The notes under the pieces: model-generated
The model's database searches: none
What the model was told of the DNA's origin: nothing
The model's input: the letters and a program-made list of their open reading frames with translations, nothing else
Made by a program: the position numbers and the translations under genes
Assembly (NCBI GenBank): GCA_025370055.1
Contig: CP073041.1
Location: 5,302,272-5,366,271 of the forward strand
Length of the DNA: 64,000 nt
From: Woronichinia naegeliana WA131
GTDB taxonomy: Bacteria; Cyanobacteriota; Cyanobacteriia; Cyanobacteriales; Microcystaceae
Direction: 5' to 3'
In this document: positions 55,891-64,000 of the stretch, piece by piece
How the letters are laid out: every line of letters begins with the position of its first letter
Numbering within the stretch: the stretch's first letter is position 1

Positions 55891-57279
55891 GGGTGCGACT
55901 TTTAGTTGATGAAGGAAAAGAAAAGTGTTAACATGAGATGAAAAGTGACAAAGAGGAAACAATGATGACAGCAAAACTAATTAATGTAGAGGGTTCAAAG
56001 ATAAAAATAGAACTAACATTAGAACTCAGTCGTTCAATGTTGGATACAGAAATAAATATTCAAAAAGGCTTAAACGAAGTAGGTTGCATCGCCAGCAAAG
56101 AAGCCTTGAAATATTTAGATACAGATGGTTCACCCTTAAAAATCGGTGAAGAAATCTGGAAGAGTAAGGGAGAGCAACCGAAAGAATATCAAACACCTTA
56201 TGGTGAGGTTATAGTGAATCGTCATGTATATCAGCGTTCAGTAGGAGGAAAAACGTATTGCCCCTTAGAAAGAGAAGCAAGGATAATCATAACATCAACG
56301 CCATTATTGGCAAAACAGGTATCCTCAAAAATGTCAGGGATGGCAGGCAAAGAGGTGAAAAATGATTTATTAGAAAATCATGGTAGAAAAGTAGCGCTAT
56401 CCTATATCCAAAGATTGAGTGAAGCAGTAGGAAGTGTGGTACAGGCAAAAGAAGAAGCGTGGAGTTATGCCCCGCCCAAGGAGGATAGCCAAATTGCAAC
56501 AGTGGGAATAGGATTAGATGGAACCTGTATGCTGATGTGTGAGGATGGCTACCGTGAAGCAATGGTGGGAACCGTTTCCCTATACGATAGTGAGGGAGAA
56601 CGTCAACATACAATCTATCTAGGTGCGGCACCAGAGTATGGAAAAAAGAGTTTTCTAGAAAGATTAGAAAGAGAAATTGAGCGAGCGAAAAAACGTTATC
56701 CAGAGGCAACATTGGTCGGGATAGCAGACGGGGCAGAATCAAATTGGAAGTTTTTAGAAAAGCAAACGGAAGAACAGATATTAGATTTCTATCATGCCTC
56801 TGGTTACTTAGGTGCCTTGGCAGAAGCGTTGCATCCGAATACAGTGTCAAAACAAAAAGAATGGTTGACTGAAAATTGTCGAGAACTCAAGCATGAAAAA
56901 GGAAAAGCAGGAGAACTGCTAAATCTGATGAAAGAAGTCAAAGAAGAAAAAAGTCATTCTAAGAATCTTACCGAGAAACTACAAGCGGCGATTACTTATT
57001 ACGAGAATCATCAGCATCAAATGGATTATGCTGAATACTTAGAGAAAAAGTATCCGATTGGTTCAGGTGTTACGGAAGCAGCTTGTAAGACGTTGGTCAA
57101 ACAACGATTATGTTGTTCAGGGATGCGATGGAAGGAAAAAGGAGCAGGAATTATTTTGAGCCTACGAGCTTTGGTATTGACCAAGGAACGATGGAGTCAA
57201 TTTTGGGCAAAACTTGATCAATATGGGTTCCCTGTAGAACCCTGATTACAACAGCTTTTATCAACTAAAGGTCGCACCC
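55891..57279 (+). mobile_element. R1: intact ISKra4-family element
   Basis: 1389 bp with ends GGGTGCGACTTTTAGTTGAT and inverted ATCAACTAAAGGTCGCACCC; 8-bp TSD CCAGTGAA (55883-55890, 57280-57287). Confidence 0.93.
55938..57245 (+). CDS. ISKra4-family transposase (R1)
   Basis: 435 aa; typical start MKSDKEETMMTAKLINVEG (ATGs at 55962 and 55965 are alternatives). Central VGIGLDGTCM (first Asp), VGIADGAESNWKFL (second Asp), ILDFYHASGYLGALAEALHP and the C-terminal YPIGSGVTEAACKTLVKQRLCCSGMRW with the Glu. Intact. Confidence 0.92.
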   Translation: MKSDKEETMMTAKLINVEGSKIKIELTLELSRSMLDTEINIQKGLNEVGCIASKEALKYLDTDGSPLKIGEEIWKSKGEQPKEYQTPYGEVIVNRHVYQRSVGGKTYCPLEREARIIITSTPLLAKQVSSKMSGMAGKEVKNDLLENHGRKVALSYIQRLSEAVGSVVQAKEEAWSYAPPKEDSQIATVGIGLDGTCMLMCEDGYREAMVGTVSLYDSEGERQHTIYLGAAPEYGKKSFLERLEREIERAKKRYPEATLVGIADGAESNWKFLEKQTEEQILDFYHASGYLGALAEALHPNTVSKQKEWLTENCRELKHEKGKAGELLNLMKEVKEEKSHSKNLTEKLQAAITYYENHQHQMDYAEYLEKKYPIGSGVTEAACKTLVKQRLCCSGMRWKEKGAGIILSLRALVLTKERWSQFWAKLDQYGFPVEP

Positions 57280-57369
57280 CCAGTGAATGTCATCAGATCA
57301 GCATAGGAGCGATTAGGAATGAAACCATTTAGTTAAAAAATGATGAATTTTTGAAAATTTGTATCCCAC

Positions 57370-57491
57370 AGGACTTGGAAGGTTATTTTAAAAATCTTGC
57401 CTAATAAGGGTTTCAGAGGATGAGCATTTTAGCCCTTTCAACGAGGATGCTGGGTTTCAGCCCTGTGATTGAGTGCTAACCTTCCAAGTCG
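57370..57491. mobile_element. About 122-bp MITE-like element
   Basis: Inverted ends GGACTTGGAAGGTTA and TAACCTTCCAAGTC, flanked by the 10-bp direct repeat TGTATCCCAC (57360-57369, 57492-57501). No ORF. The exact edge is uncertain by one or two bases. Confidence 0.7.
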
Positions 57492-57565
57492 TGTATCCCA
57501 CCTTCAGCAGGCTATTTTGCATATTTTTTACAACCCATTCATGAGCGACTTACAGCAATTTAGCT

Positions 57566-57777
57566 AGGGCTTGCTGAATAAGTATAGAACCCTTGCCAGA
57601 TAATGCTTTCAAGCATTTTAAAAACGATCAGGTGCAAGGTTATGGCCTTTGGAGGCTCAAAGCCCATGCACGTCGTTGGAAAACTGGGGGTTGAAATTGG
57701 AAACTACTCTCTGAAGTCACCATTTTTCGCCTCCTGTGGCATCTAGGTTCGTTTTGTGGACTTTTTCAGCAGACCCT
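57566..57777. mobile_element. 212-bp MITE with IS1182-like (A) ends, second copy
   Basis: Same element as 28635-28846 in the opposite orientation, with internal substitutions. TSD AGCT (57562-57565, 57778-57781). One terminal base differs (AGACCCT for AAGCCCT). Confidence 0.88.
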
Positions 57778-57808
57778 AGCTATTTTTGTCTAAATCTCAA
57801 ATAGAGGG

Positions 57809-57987
57809 TTTTCTGTGAAGTTTTTTGCATATTCTTCCTCATATTCTTCCCAGGGAATCATTTTTGACATTTCTATCCAACGATTTTCTTCGTCTAACTG
57901 CCCGCCGAACAGATTTTTCAAGTTTTCTGGTGTTTCAATTGAGTTCTGCTGTTTCCGATATATCTGTTTCTTCTCTTTTGGCTGCAA
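57809..57987 (-). pseudogene. A7 transposase, N-terminal stub
   Basis: MQPKEKKQIYRKQQNSIETPENL... EEEYAKNFTE then frame lost; about 60 residues of 452 remain. Confidence 0.82.
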
Positions 57988-58088
57988 GGCTTTTGAGCCA
58001 TTTTAACCTATTTTACTGTATTATAGCTGTTCTTCATTCGACTATTATCTTTTCTCTATAAGAGTTTCAGTTTTTTTCAGCAAGCCCT
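57809..58088 (-). mobile_element. A7: diverged IS1182-like end fragment
   Basis: The element end GCAAGCCCT at 58088 and the first about 60 transposase codons (to ATG 57957 or 57987) survive. More diverged than other A copies, so an older insertion. Confidence 0.85.
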
Positions 58089-58095
58089 AAATACA

Positions 58096-58237
58096 CCTCC
58101 TCGTATTTGAGAGAACGCCATAATTGCTCTACAAAGATGTTATCCAAGGCTCGTCCCCGATCATCTTGGCTAATACGAATTCCTTTTTCTTCCAAATGCT
58201 CAGTAAAAGCATGACTGGTAAATTGGCTACCTTGATC
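58096..58237 (-). pseudogene. IS3 OrfB (integrase-type) fragment
   Basis: Reads DQGSQFTSHAFTEHLEEKGIRISQDDRG... NIFVEQLWRSLKYEEVY. TDQGSQF contains the second catalytic Asp and FVEQLWRSLKYE the Glu of IS3/retroviral-type integrases. The preceding residues (EKALAQGIPEILNT) lie at 59628-59680 beyond R2. Confidence 0.82.
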
Positions 58238-59627
58238 GGGTGTGACCTTTAGTTGATGAAGGAAAAGAAAAGTGTTAACATGAGATGAAAAGTGACAAAG
58301 AGGAAACAATGATGACAGCAAAACTAATTAATGTAGAGGGTTCAAAGATAAAAATAGAACTAACATTAGAACTAAGTCGTTCAATGTTGGATACAGAAAT
58401 AAATATTCAAAAAGGCTTAAACGAAGTAGGTTGCATCGCCAGCAAAGAAGCCTTGAAATATTTAGATACAGATGGTTCACCCTTAAAAATCGGTGAAGAA
58501 ATCTGGAAGAGTAAGGGAGAGCAACCGAAAGAATATCAAACACCTTATGGTGAGGTTATAGTGAATCGTCATGTATATCAGCGTTCACCTTTGAGGAAAA
58601 ACGTATTGCCCCTTAGAAAGAGAAGCAAGGATAATCATAACATCAACGCCATTATTGGCAAAACAGGTATCCTCAAAAATGTCAGGGATGGCAGGCAAAG
58701 AGGTGAAAAATGATTTATTAGAAAATCATGGTAGAAAAGTAGCGCTATCCTATATCCAAAGATTGAGTGAAGCAGTAGGAAGTGTGGTACAGGCAAAAGA
58801 AGAAGCGTGGAGTTATGCCCCGCCCAAGGAGGATAGCCAAATTGCAACAGTGGGAATAGGATTAGATGGAACCTGTATGCTGATGTGTGAGGATGGCTAC
58901 CGTGAAGCAATGGTGGGAACCGTTTCCCTATACGATAGTGAAGGCGAACGTCAACCTACAATCTATCTAGGTGCGGCACCAGAGTATGGAAAAAAGAGTT
59001 TTCTAGAAAGATTAGAAAGAGAAATTGAGCGAGCGAAAAAACGTTATCCAGAGGCAACATTGGTCGGGATAGCAGACGGGGCAGAATCAAATTGGAAGTT
59101 TTTAGAAAAGCAAACGGAAGAACAGATATTAGATTTCTATCATGCCTCTGGTTACTTAGGTGCCTTGGCAGAAGCGTTGCATCCGAATACCGTGTCAAAA
59201 CAAAAAGAATGGTTGACTGAAAATTGTCGAGAACTCAAGCATGAAAAAGGAAAAGCAGGAGAACTGCTAAATCTGATGAAAGAAGTCAAAGAAGAAAAAA
59301 GTCATTCTAAGAATCTTACCGAGAAACTACAAGCGGCGATTACTTATTACGAGAATCATCAGCATCAAATGGATTATGCTGAATACTTAGAGAAAAAGTA
59401 TCCGATTGGTTCAGGTGTTACGGAAGCAGCTTGTAAGACGTTGGTCAAACAACGATTATGTTGTTCAGGGATGCGATGGAAGGAAAAAGGAGCAGGAATT
59501 ATTTTGAGCCTACGAGCTTTGGTATTGACCAAGGAACGATGGAGTCAATTTTGGGCAAAACTTGATCAATATGGGTTCCCTGTAGAACCCTGATTACAAC
59601 AGCTTTTATCAACTAAAGGTCGCACCC
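58238..59627 (+). mobile_element. R2: ISKra4 element inside the IS3 fragment
   Basis: 1390 bp; 8-bp TSD CCTTGATC (58230-58237, 59628-59635), a duplication within the TDQGS codons of the IS3 gene. Left end reads GGGTGTGACC (one substitution). Confidence 0.93.
58285..59593 (+). pseudogene. ISKra4 transposase with one frameshift (R2)
   Basis: Same protein as R1 except at 58586-58596, where CACCTTTGAGG replaces CAGTAGGAGG: net +1 base, frame broken after HVYQRS. The rest (ATG 58655 onward) is intact and nearly identical. Confidence 0.88.
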
Positions 59628-59698
59628 CCTTGATCAGTGTTGAGAATTTCGGGTATCCCTTGAGCTAGTGCTTTTTCTGTCTTGACATTGGGGAGCAT

Positions 59699-59845
59699 CT
59701 TAGAACATCAGCGATCGCGGCTGTTACGCCAGCAGATATTCAACGGGTAGCCCAACAGACTTTTACACCAGAAAATCGTACCATTGGCCGCATTTTATCG
59801 GATAGTTCCCAAGGTGCTGGAACTTCTACTCATTCTAAAGAATAA
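59699..59845 (+). pseudogene. 3' remnant of an M16 peptidase gene
   Basis: Reads SAIAAVTPADIQRVAQQTFTPENRTIGRIL... HSKE then stop. The TPADIQRVAQ.TFTPENRT motif is the C-terminal signature of M16 (insulinase/processing-peptidase-like) proteins. Contains a HIP1 site. The rest of the gene is gone, replaced by the IS cluster on its 5' side. Confidence 0.75.
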
Positions 59846-59858
59846 GGGTGATGCTATC

Positions 59859-59948
59859 GGTAATGTTCTAGACCTGTGGATGGTACTTCTAGAACGTAGT
59901 CAGTTTATTCATTCTGATTTGTCTTATCCATAGATTCAGAACACTACC
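59859..59948. mobile_element. 90-bp MITE with IS1-type ends
   Basis: GGTAATGTTCTAGACCTGTGG on one side resembles the IS1 left end at 18188 (GGTCGTGTTCTAAACCTGTGG); the other side inverted is GGTAGTGTTCTGAATCTATG, like the IS1 right end. No ORF and no clear TSD. Confidence 0.7.
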
Positions 59949-60085
59949 GATAATTTGATGTTGGTTTTTGATGCTCTAGAGAAGAAACGTTAGGTTTAGA
60001 TAAAGATTTATTCCGTTTCCTGTGTCTAGATTAGCCGCGATCGCATTTCTAATCTGAATTATGGGTGCGACGCGATTTTTGCTGT

Positions 60086-61129
60086 TTATTTGATTTTTTT
60101 ATACATTTTGGTAAGTCTTTTTATTTCTTTCGGATCTAAAATTTCAACATACCGACTTTGATATTTTATCTCTTGAGTAAACTCGACTTGAATAAGAATA
60201 CCGAAGGCATATGACTCAACAAGAAAAAGATGTGCAATATTGTTATCTATTCTTTTACAGAAATAATTTCCTCCTAAATTAGGGCTTACATAAAATTTAC
60301 CCGTCTCAAAAATAGTGTCAAAACCTAGAGGAAGTCCCAAAGAATCTATTGTAGTTACTTTGTTTCTAACTACATCAAATAATTCGTAGATTGTATGTAT
60401 TTTATGTATTTGATGTGGATCAAAGGGAGGGCCACCATAACTTCTTGTAAGTATTTTTTCATAAGAAAATTGAATGGAATAAATTCTTTTTTTATTGAAT
60501 TCGTTTGGTACATCAATAAACCATTTGTCATCACCTTCTAAATCAATTATTTGTTTTTTGGGTAAATTAAATTCATCTGGAAAATTGTCATATATATTTT
60601 GTGCAATAATATCACCTAGCCTATAGATTTTATTTGAATTAAATAAACGTGAATGAATTACTAGGTACTCAAGTATGCCGTTTTCCTCTGATAGAGTATG
60701 GGTTTTATTACCATCTAATTTCAATATAATATTCCGAATATCTAAAGCGGGTTCTTGTGTATTTCCAATTAAATCTTCTGGTATTTGAATTTTTTTTGTT
60801 AAAGTAAAAAGCTCAATATTATGTCTTTCTGCAACCTCTATACATCCAGATTGAAATTCAGAAGAAGATATCATAATAGATTTATTTGCATTTGCATCTC
60901 TACTTTTAGTGACGAATGCTTCTACTTTATCAACCGATACTCGGCTTGTATATTTTTTGCATTCAATAATCGTTAAATAGCTATATAAACCCTGTTTAAA
61001 TCGAATTGTGACATCAAATTGACGGCCTTTAATCTGCTCATTCCAAATAACAGTAGCTCCCTTTGTTTCAGCAATATGAATTGCCGCTACTATACGTTCA
61101 AATTCTTTCCAATTTTTTTTATGAACCAT
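60086..61129 (-). CDS. Mrr-like restriction endonuclease domain protein
   Basis: 347 aa from ATG 61129. The N-terminal 110 residues match the PD-(D/E)XK core of Mrr-type nucleases: WKEFERIVAAI helix, then GRQFDVTIRF (Asp about 39) and YLTIIECKKYTSRVSVDKVEAFVTK (Glu-x-Lys about 54-56), followed by NKSIMISSSEFQSGCIEVAERHNIELFTL. The C-terminal 200 residues are of unknown type, beta-rich, perhaps a recognition or partner-binding domain. No methyltransferase adjoins, so a modification-dependent (type IV-like) or stand-alone defence nuclease is possible. Confidence 0.78.
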   Translation of the reverse strand: MVHKKNWKEFERIVAAIHIAETKGATVIWNEQIKGRQFDVTIRFKQGLYSYLTIIECKKYTSRVSVDKVEAFVTKSRDANANKSIMISSSEFQSGCIEVAERHNIELFTLTKKIQIPEDLIGNTQEPALDIRNIILKLDGNKTHTLSEENGILEYLVIHSRLFNSNKIYRLGDIIAQNIYDNFPDEFNLPKKQIIDLEGDDKWFIDVPNEFNKKRIYSIQFSYEKILTRSYGGPPFDPHQIHKIHTIYELFDVVRNKVTTIDSLGLPLGFDTIFETGKFYVSPNLGGNYFCKRIDNNIAHLFLVESYAFGILIQVEFTQEIKYQSRYVEILDPKEIKRLTKMYKKIK

Positions 61130-61248
61130 ACGCTAAAAAAAAGTTAAAATGCTTGCAATCGTAATAAAGTAATAATTTTTATTAAAAGTAATAATTTTTA
61201 TTAGTTTAATCAATCAAATAAGAATGATTTTGAGAGAGCTTCTGATTT

Positions 61249-61629
61249 TTATATGAGAATCTTATTTTGAATAAATTGATTTGTCTCTGGAAGCTGATCT
61301 TCAGTCAAATCCTTACACGCAAGAGCTTTTACAATTGCTTGTTTATGATCATCACAAGGAATACTTACTTCAAAAACAAAAGCATCCTCTGAATGGGTAA
61401 AAACAGTTTTAAGGTCAACCTTTCCATTTTTGATATTATCAAATCTTTCTAATGATACAGGAGCATAAAGCCAAACATCTTCTACCTCAGAGCTATCTAC
61501 CCAAAGAGCAATATAAACCTGTCCCGATAAATTTTGGCAGGAAAATAAACAGGGCTGATCATAAAATTCGTAAACTTCGATCAGCTTTAAAATACCTAAT
61601 ATTGTAGATTCTGGTAAATAAGTTTTCAT
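61249..61629 (-). CDS. Small hypothetical protein
   Basis: 126 aa. Mixed alpha/beta composition, acidic, no membrane segment: ILGILKLIEVYEFYDQPCLFSCQNLSGQVYIALWVDSSEVEDVWLYAPVS suggests a compact beta-rich fold. It lies 119 bp upstream of the Mrr-like gene and 43 bp downstream of 61673-62071, same strand, so the three may be co-transcribed. Confidence 0.65.
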   Translation of the reverse strand: MKTYLPESTILGILKLIEVYEFYDQPCLFSCQNLSGQVYIALWVDSSEVEDVWLYAPVSLERFDNIKNGKVDLKTVFTHSEDAFVFEVSIPCDDHKQAIVKALACKDLTEDQLPETNQFIQNKILI

Positions 61630-61672
61630 TGCTTTTCTCCATCATGAACAATAAAATTTAACTCAACGTTGA

Positions 61673-62071
61673 TTAAATGATAATAAATATTTTCCAAGGC
61701 GTTCCACCGTCTGGAACCCACCAAGTATAATGATAGCGACTATTTCGAGATGGCGTATTTTGAATTTTTCCTGAATTTTCATCAAGATTTCCCTCCGCTA
61801 TTTTCATTTTTCTTAGTCGAGGAATTACTTTTGCCATCCGACTAATTTCTTCTAAAGACGCATAAATTGATAGTCCGCAAGCCTGACATTCTGTTATATT
61901 TTCAGGACATGGTTTTCCTTGATTATTTTCTCTCCATGATAAAAAATCTTGTGATTGGGGTGACTCGTGATCTTTTTCAACAAATCGATAAAATTTTCCA
62001 GATGGACTTGATGCTGTGAGTGGTGGACAATTTTCAGGAAAATATTCTGGCCACTGTCTGTAATTCATCAT
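61673..62071 (-). CDS. Small hypothetical protein with Cys pair
   Basis: 132 aa. ENITECQACGLSIYASLEEIS carries a CxxC knuckle; the Pro-rich N-terminus and the hydrophobic end PWKIFIII stand out. A second Cys (KPCPEN) is 8 residues before the pair. No family recognised. First gene of the possible three-gene set. Confidence 0.6.
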   Translation of the reverse strand: MMNYRQWPEYFPENCPPLTASSPSGKFYRFVEKDHESPQSQDFLSWRENNQGKPCPENITECQACGLSIYASLEEISRMAKVIPRLRKMKIAEGNLDENSGKIQNTPSRNSRYHYTWWVPDGGTPWKIFIII

Positions 62072-62115
62072 TTCAAGAACGCTACAATGATGGTGTCAAA
62101 TTAATATAACAATGC

Positions 62116-63129
62116 TTACAAAGCTTGCGATCGCAACCAGGCAATCGGTAAATAGAGCATCTTCTTAGGCGTTGGCACATAGGCCCGTTGATCAAAAACA
62201 TTATAATTATTCGCCTCAATCACATCCAAAATTCCCTGATATAACATCAAAGCCGTCCACACCGGCCAACGAGAATCCCGATTTAAAGCCCGAATCCCTC
62301 TTTCCGCAGACTCGTAATACTTTCTGGCCCTTTGAATTTGGAACTTCATTAAACCCTGCCAACGCTCATCATTGACACCCTTTAACAAATCCTCTTCCGT
62401 GTAATCAAACAACGCCAAATCTTCCAACGGTAAATAAATTCGTCCCCGTTGCACATCCTCGCCCACATCCCGCAAGATATTCGTCAATTGATTGGCAATT
62501 CCTAACGCGATCGCCTCTTCCTGAGGAATATAAACCGCATCTGACTGCCAGGGAGCCGGACTACAACTCGTATCCACACCCAGGACAGAACTTGACATCA
62601 AACCCACCGTTCCAGCGACTCGATAACAGTAAAGATCTAAATCCTCAAAGGTTTCATAACGACTGCGATAGAGATCCATCCTTTGACCCGCGATCATATC
62701 GCGAAAGGGCTGAATATCCATCGGAAAACGCTCTAAAGTATCAATTAACGCCACATCAGCATCATCCATTGGATGACCGGCAAAGACCCCTTCCAAATGT
62801 TGTTCCCACTGATCCAAGGTTTCCGGCGTAGTCGAGGCCGCCTGGGGGCCATCCACCAACTCATCAGTGCGACGACACCAAAAATAGATCGCCCAAATCG
62901 CCTTCCGTTTTTGGGGTGGCATTAAAAGTGTGCCTAAATAAAACGTTTTAGCGTACTGAGCCGTTACCTGACGACAAAGTTCGTAAGCCTCATCAATGGA
63001 GGCCAAAGGTTTCGTAGCGGTAGAGGGTTTCGGCAGTTGTAGCATTAAGGACGGACGATGGGCAGAAGCCAGTGACCAGTCGTGATCGTTGGTAACTAGA
63101 TGTTTAGGAGAGATTTGACCGTTAACCAT
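62116..63129 (-). CDS. crtB: Phytoene synthase
   Basis: 337 aa. Condenses two geranylgeranyl diphosphates to 15-cis-phytoene, the first carotenoid-specific step. The two aspartate-rich motifs are present: WCRRTDELVDG (about 85-95) and NILRDVGEDVQRGRIYLP (about 220-235), as is the YCYRVAGTVGLM segment. The start ATG at 63129 gives the usual cyanobacterial N-terminus. It follows the phytoene desaturase gene by 140 bp, the standard cyanobacterial order, probably one operon. Confidence 0.96.
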   Translation of the reverse strand: MVNGQISPKHLVTNDHDWSLASAHRPSLMLQLPKPSTATKPLASIDEAYELCRQVTAQYAKTFYLGTLLMPPQKRKAIWAIYFWCRRTDELVDGPQAASTTPETLDQWEQHLEGVFAGHPMDDADVALIDTLERFPMDIQPFRDMIAGQRMDLYRSRYETFEDLDLYCYRVAGTVGLMSSSVLGVDTSCSPAPWQSDAVYIPQEEAIALGIANQLTNILRDVGEDVQRGRIYLPLEDLALFDYTEEDLLKGVNDERWQGLMKFQIQRARKYYESAERGIRALNRDSRWPVWTALMLYQGILDVIEANNYNVFDQRAYVPTPKKMLYLPIAWLRSQAL

Positions 63130-63269
63130 TTAGCATTGTCGCATTCAAATTGTCTTTTTTGACATTCTCTTCCGTCAGAAGCCAGAAAAGTTGTCTTTAA
63201 GCGTTATTAACACTCATCAAAGCCGGGGTTCTGAACTTTGAGAGCCGCAGCATTGTCAGCCAGAGAAAA

Positions 63270-64000
<731 letters not shown>

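Larger units (their letters stand above)
58089..59680 (-). mobile_element. IS3-family fragment split by ISKra4 R2
   Basis: Two pieces (58096-58237 and 59628-about 59680) join across R2 into one IS3 OrfB-type frame. Its 3' side is cut by A7, its 5' side near 59680. Confidence 0.75.

Overview
The window looks like chromosomal DNA of a bloom-forming cyanobacterium, most likely Microcystis aeruginosa or a close relative. The evidence is the dense scatter of HIP1-type GCGATCGC octamers in the non-mobile genes, the phytoene desaturase-phytoene synthase pair, a membrane acyl-lipid desaturase, a cyanobacterial-type RecA, and extreme loading with insertion sequences. The species name is inference; no rRNA or tRNA gene was found.

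Layout. 1-9030 is solid IS material, including a four-deep nest (793-6836) and an intact ISAs1 element. 9302-10375 is recA. 10460-24297 is a second IS field: an IS605-type tnpB remnant, IS1182-like, IS630, ISAs1, IS1, IS4, IS110. 24354-36574 is, by its matching 9-bp flanks, one original IS swollen to 12.2 kb by later insertions; two inverted IS4-like copies inside it bracket a passenger ATP-binding gene and a truncated partner. 36670-40333 holds three accessory genes, notably a HExxH zinc-protease/dCTP-deaminase-like fusion. 40452-44756 is IS remnants, two intact IS and fragments of a duplicated host locus. 44774-49493 encodes a lipase, an Ig/TPR/HTH protein and a membrane protein with a type 1 periplasmic-binding fold. 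49795-55863 is ordinary genome: a PLP enzyme, desC, a solitary C5 methyltransferase and two phosphate-binding-protein-like genes. 55891-59950 is a small IS/MITE field that cut into an M16 peptidase gene. 60086-62071 carries an Mrr-like nuclease and two small unknown genes; 62116-64000 carries crtB and the 3' part of the phytoene desaturase gene.

About two thirds of the window is mobile DNA from at least a dozen transposase families. Because target-site duplications (TSDs) are readable at many junctions, the order of insertions can be reconstructed: C-family IS, then E (IS1-like), then A (IS1182-like), then B (IS4-like) at 0.8-6.8 kb; ISAs1 hosting an IS4 and an IS110 at 19.1-22.8 kb; IS1182-like inside IS1182-like at 11.3-13.6 kb. 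Several non-autonomous elements (MITEs) share ends with full elements present here.

Letters used below: A = IS1182-like, 1690 bp, ends AGGGCTTGCTGAAAAA, 4-bp TSD; B = IS4-like, 1602 bp, ends CTGACTTTTCCCGTTAAGT, 9-bp TSD; C and D = two related DDE families with ends CAGCAATTCTAAATTT and CAGCAATTCCAAATTC, 9-bp TSD; E = IS1-like with ends near GGCACTRGTATCGTCT, 8-bp TSD; G and M = ISAs1; J = IS1; R = ISKra4. Family names rest on motif recognition, not database searches.
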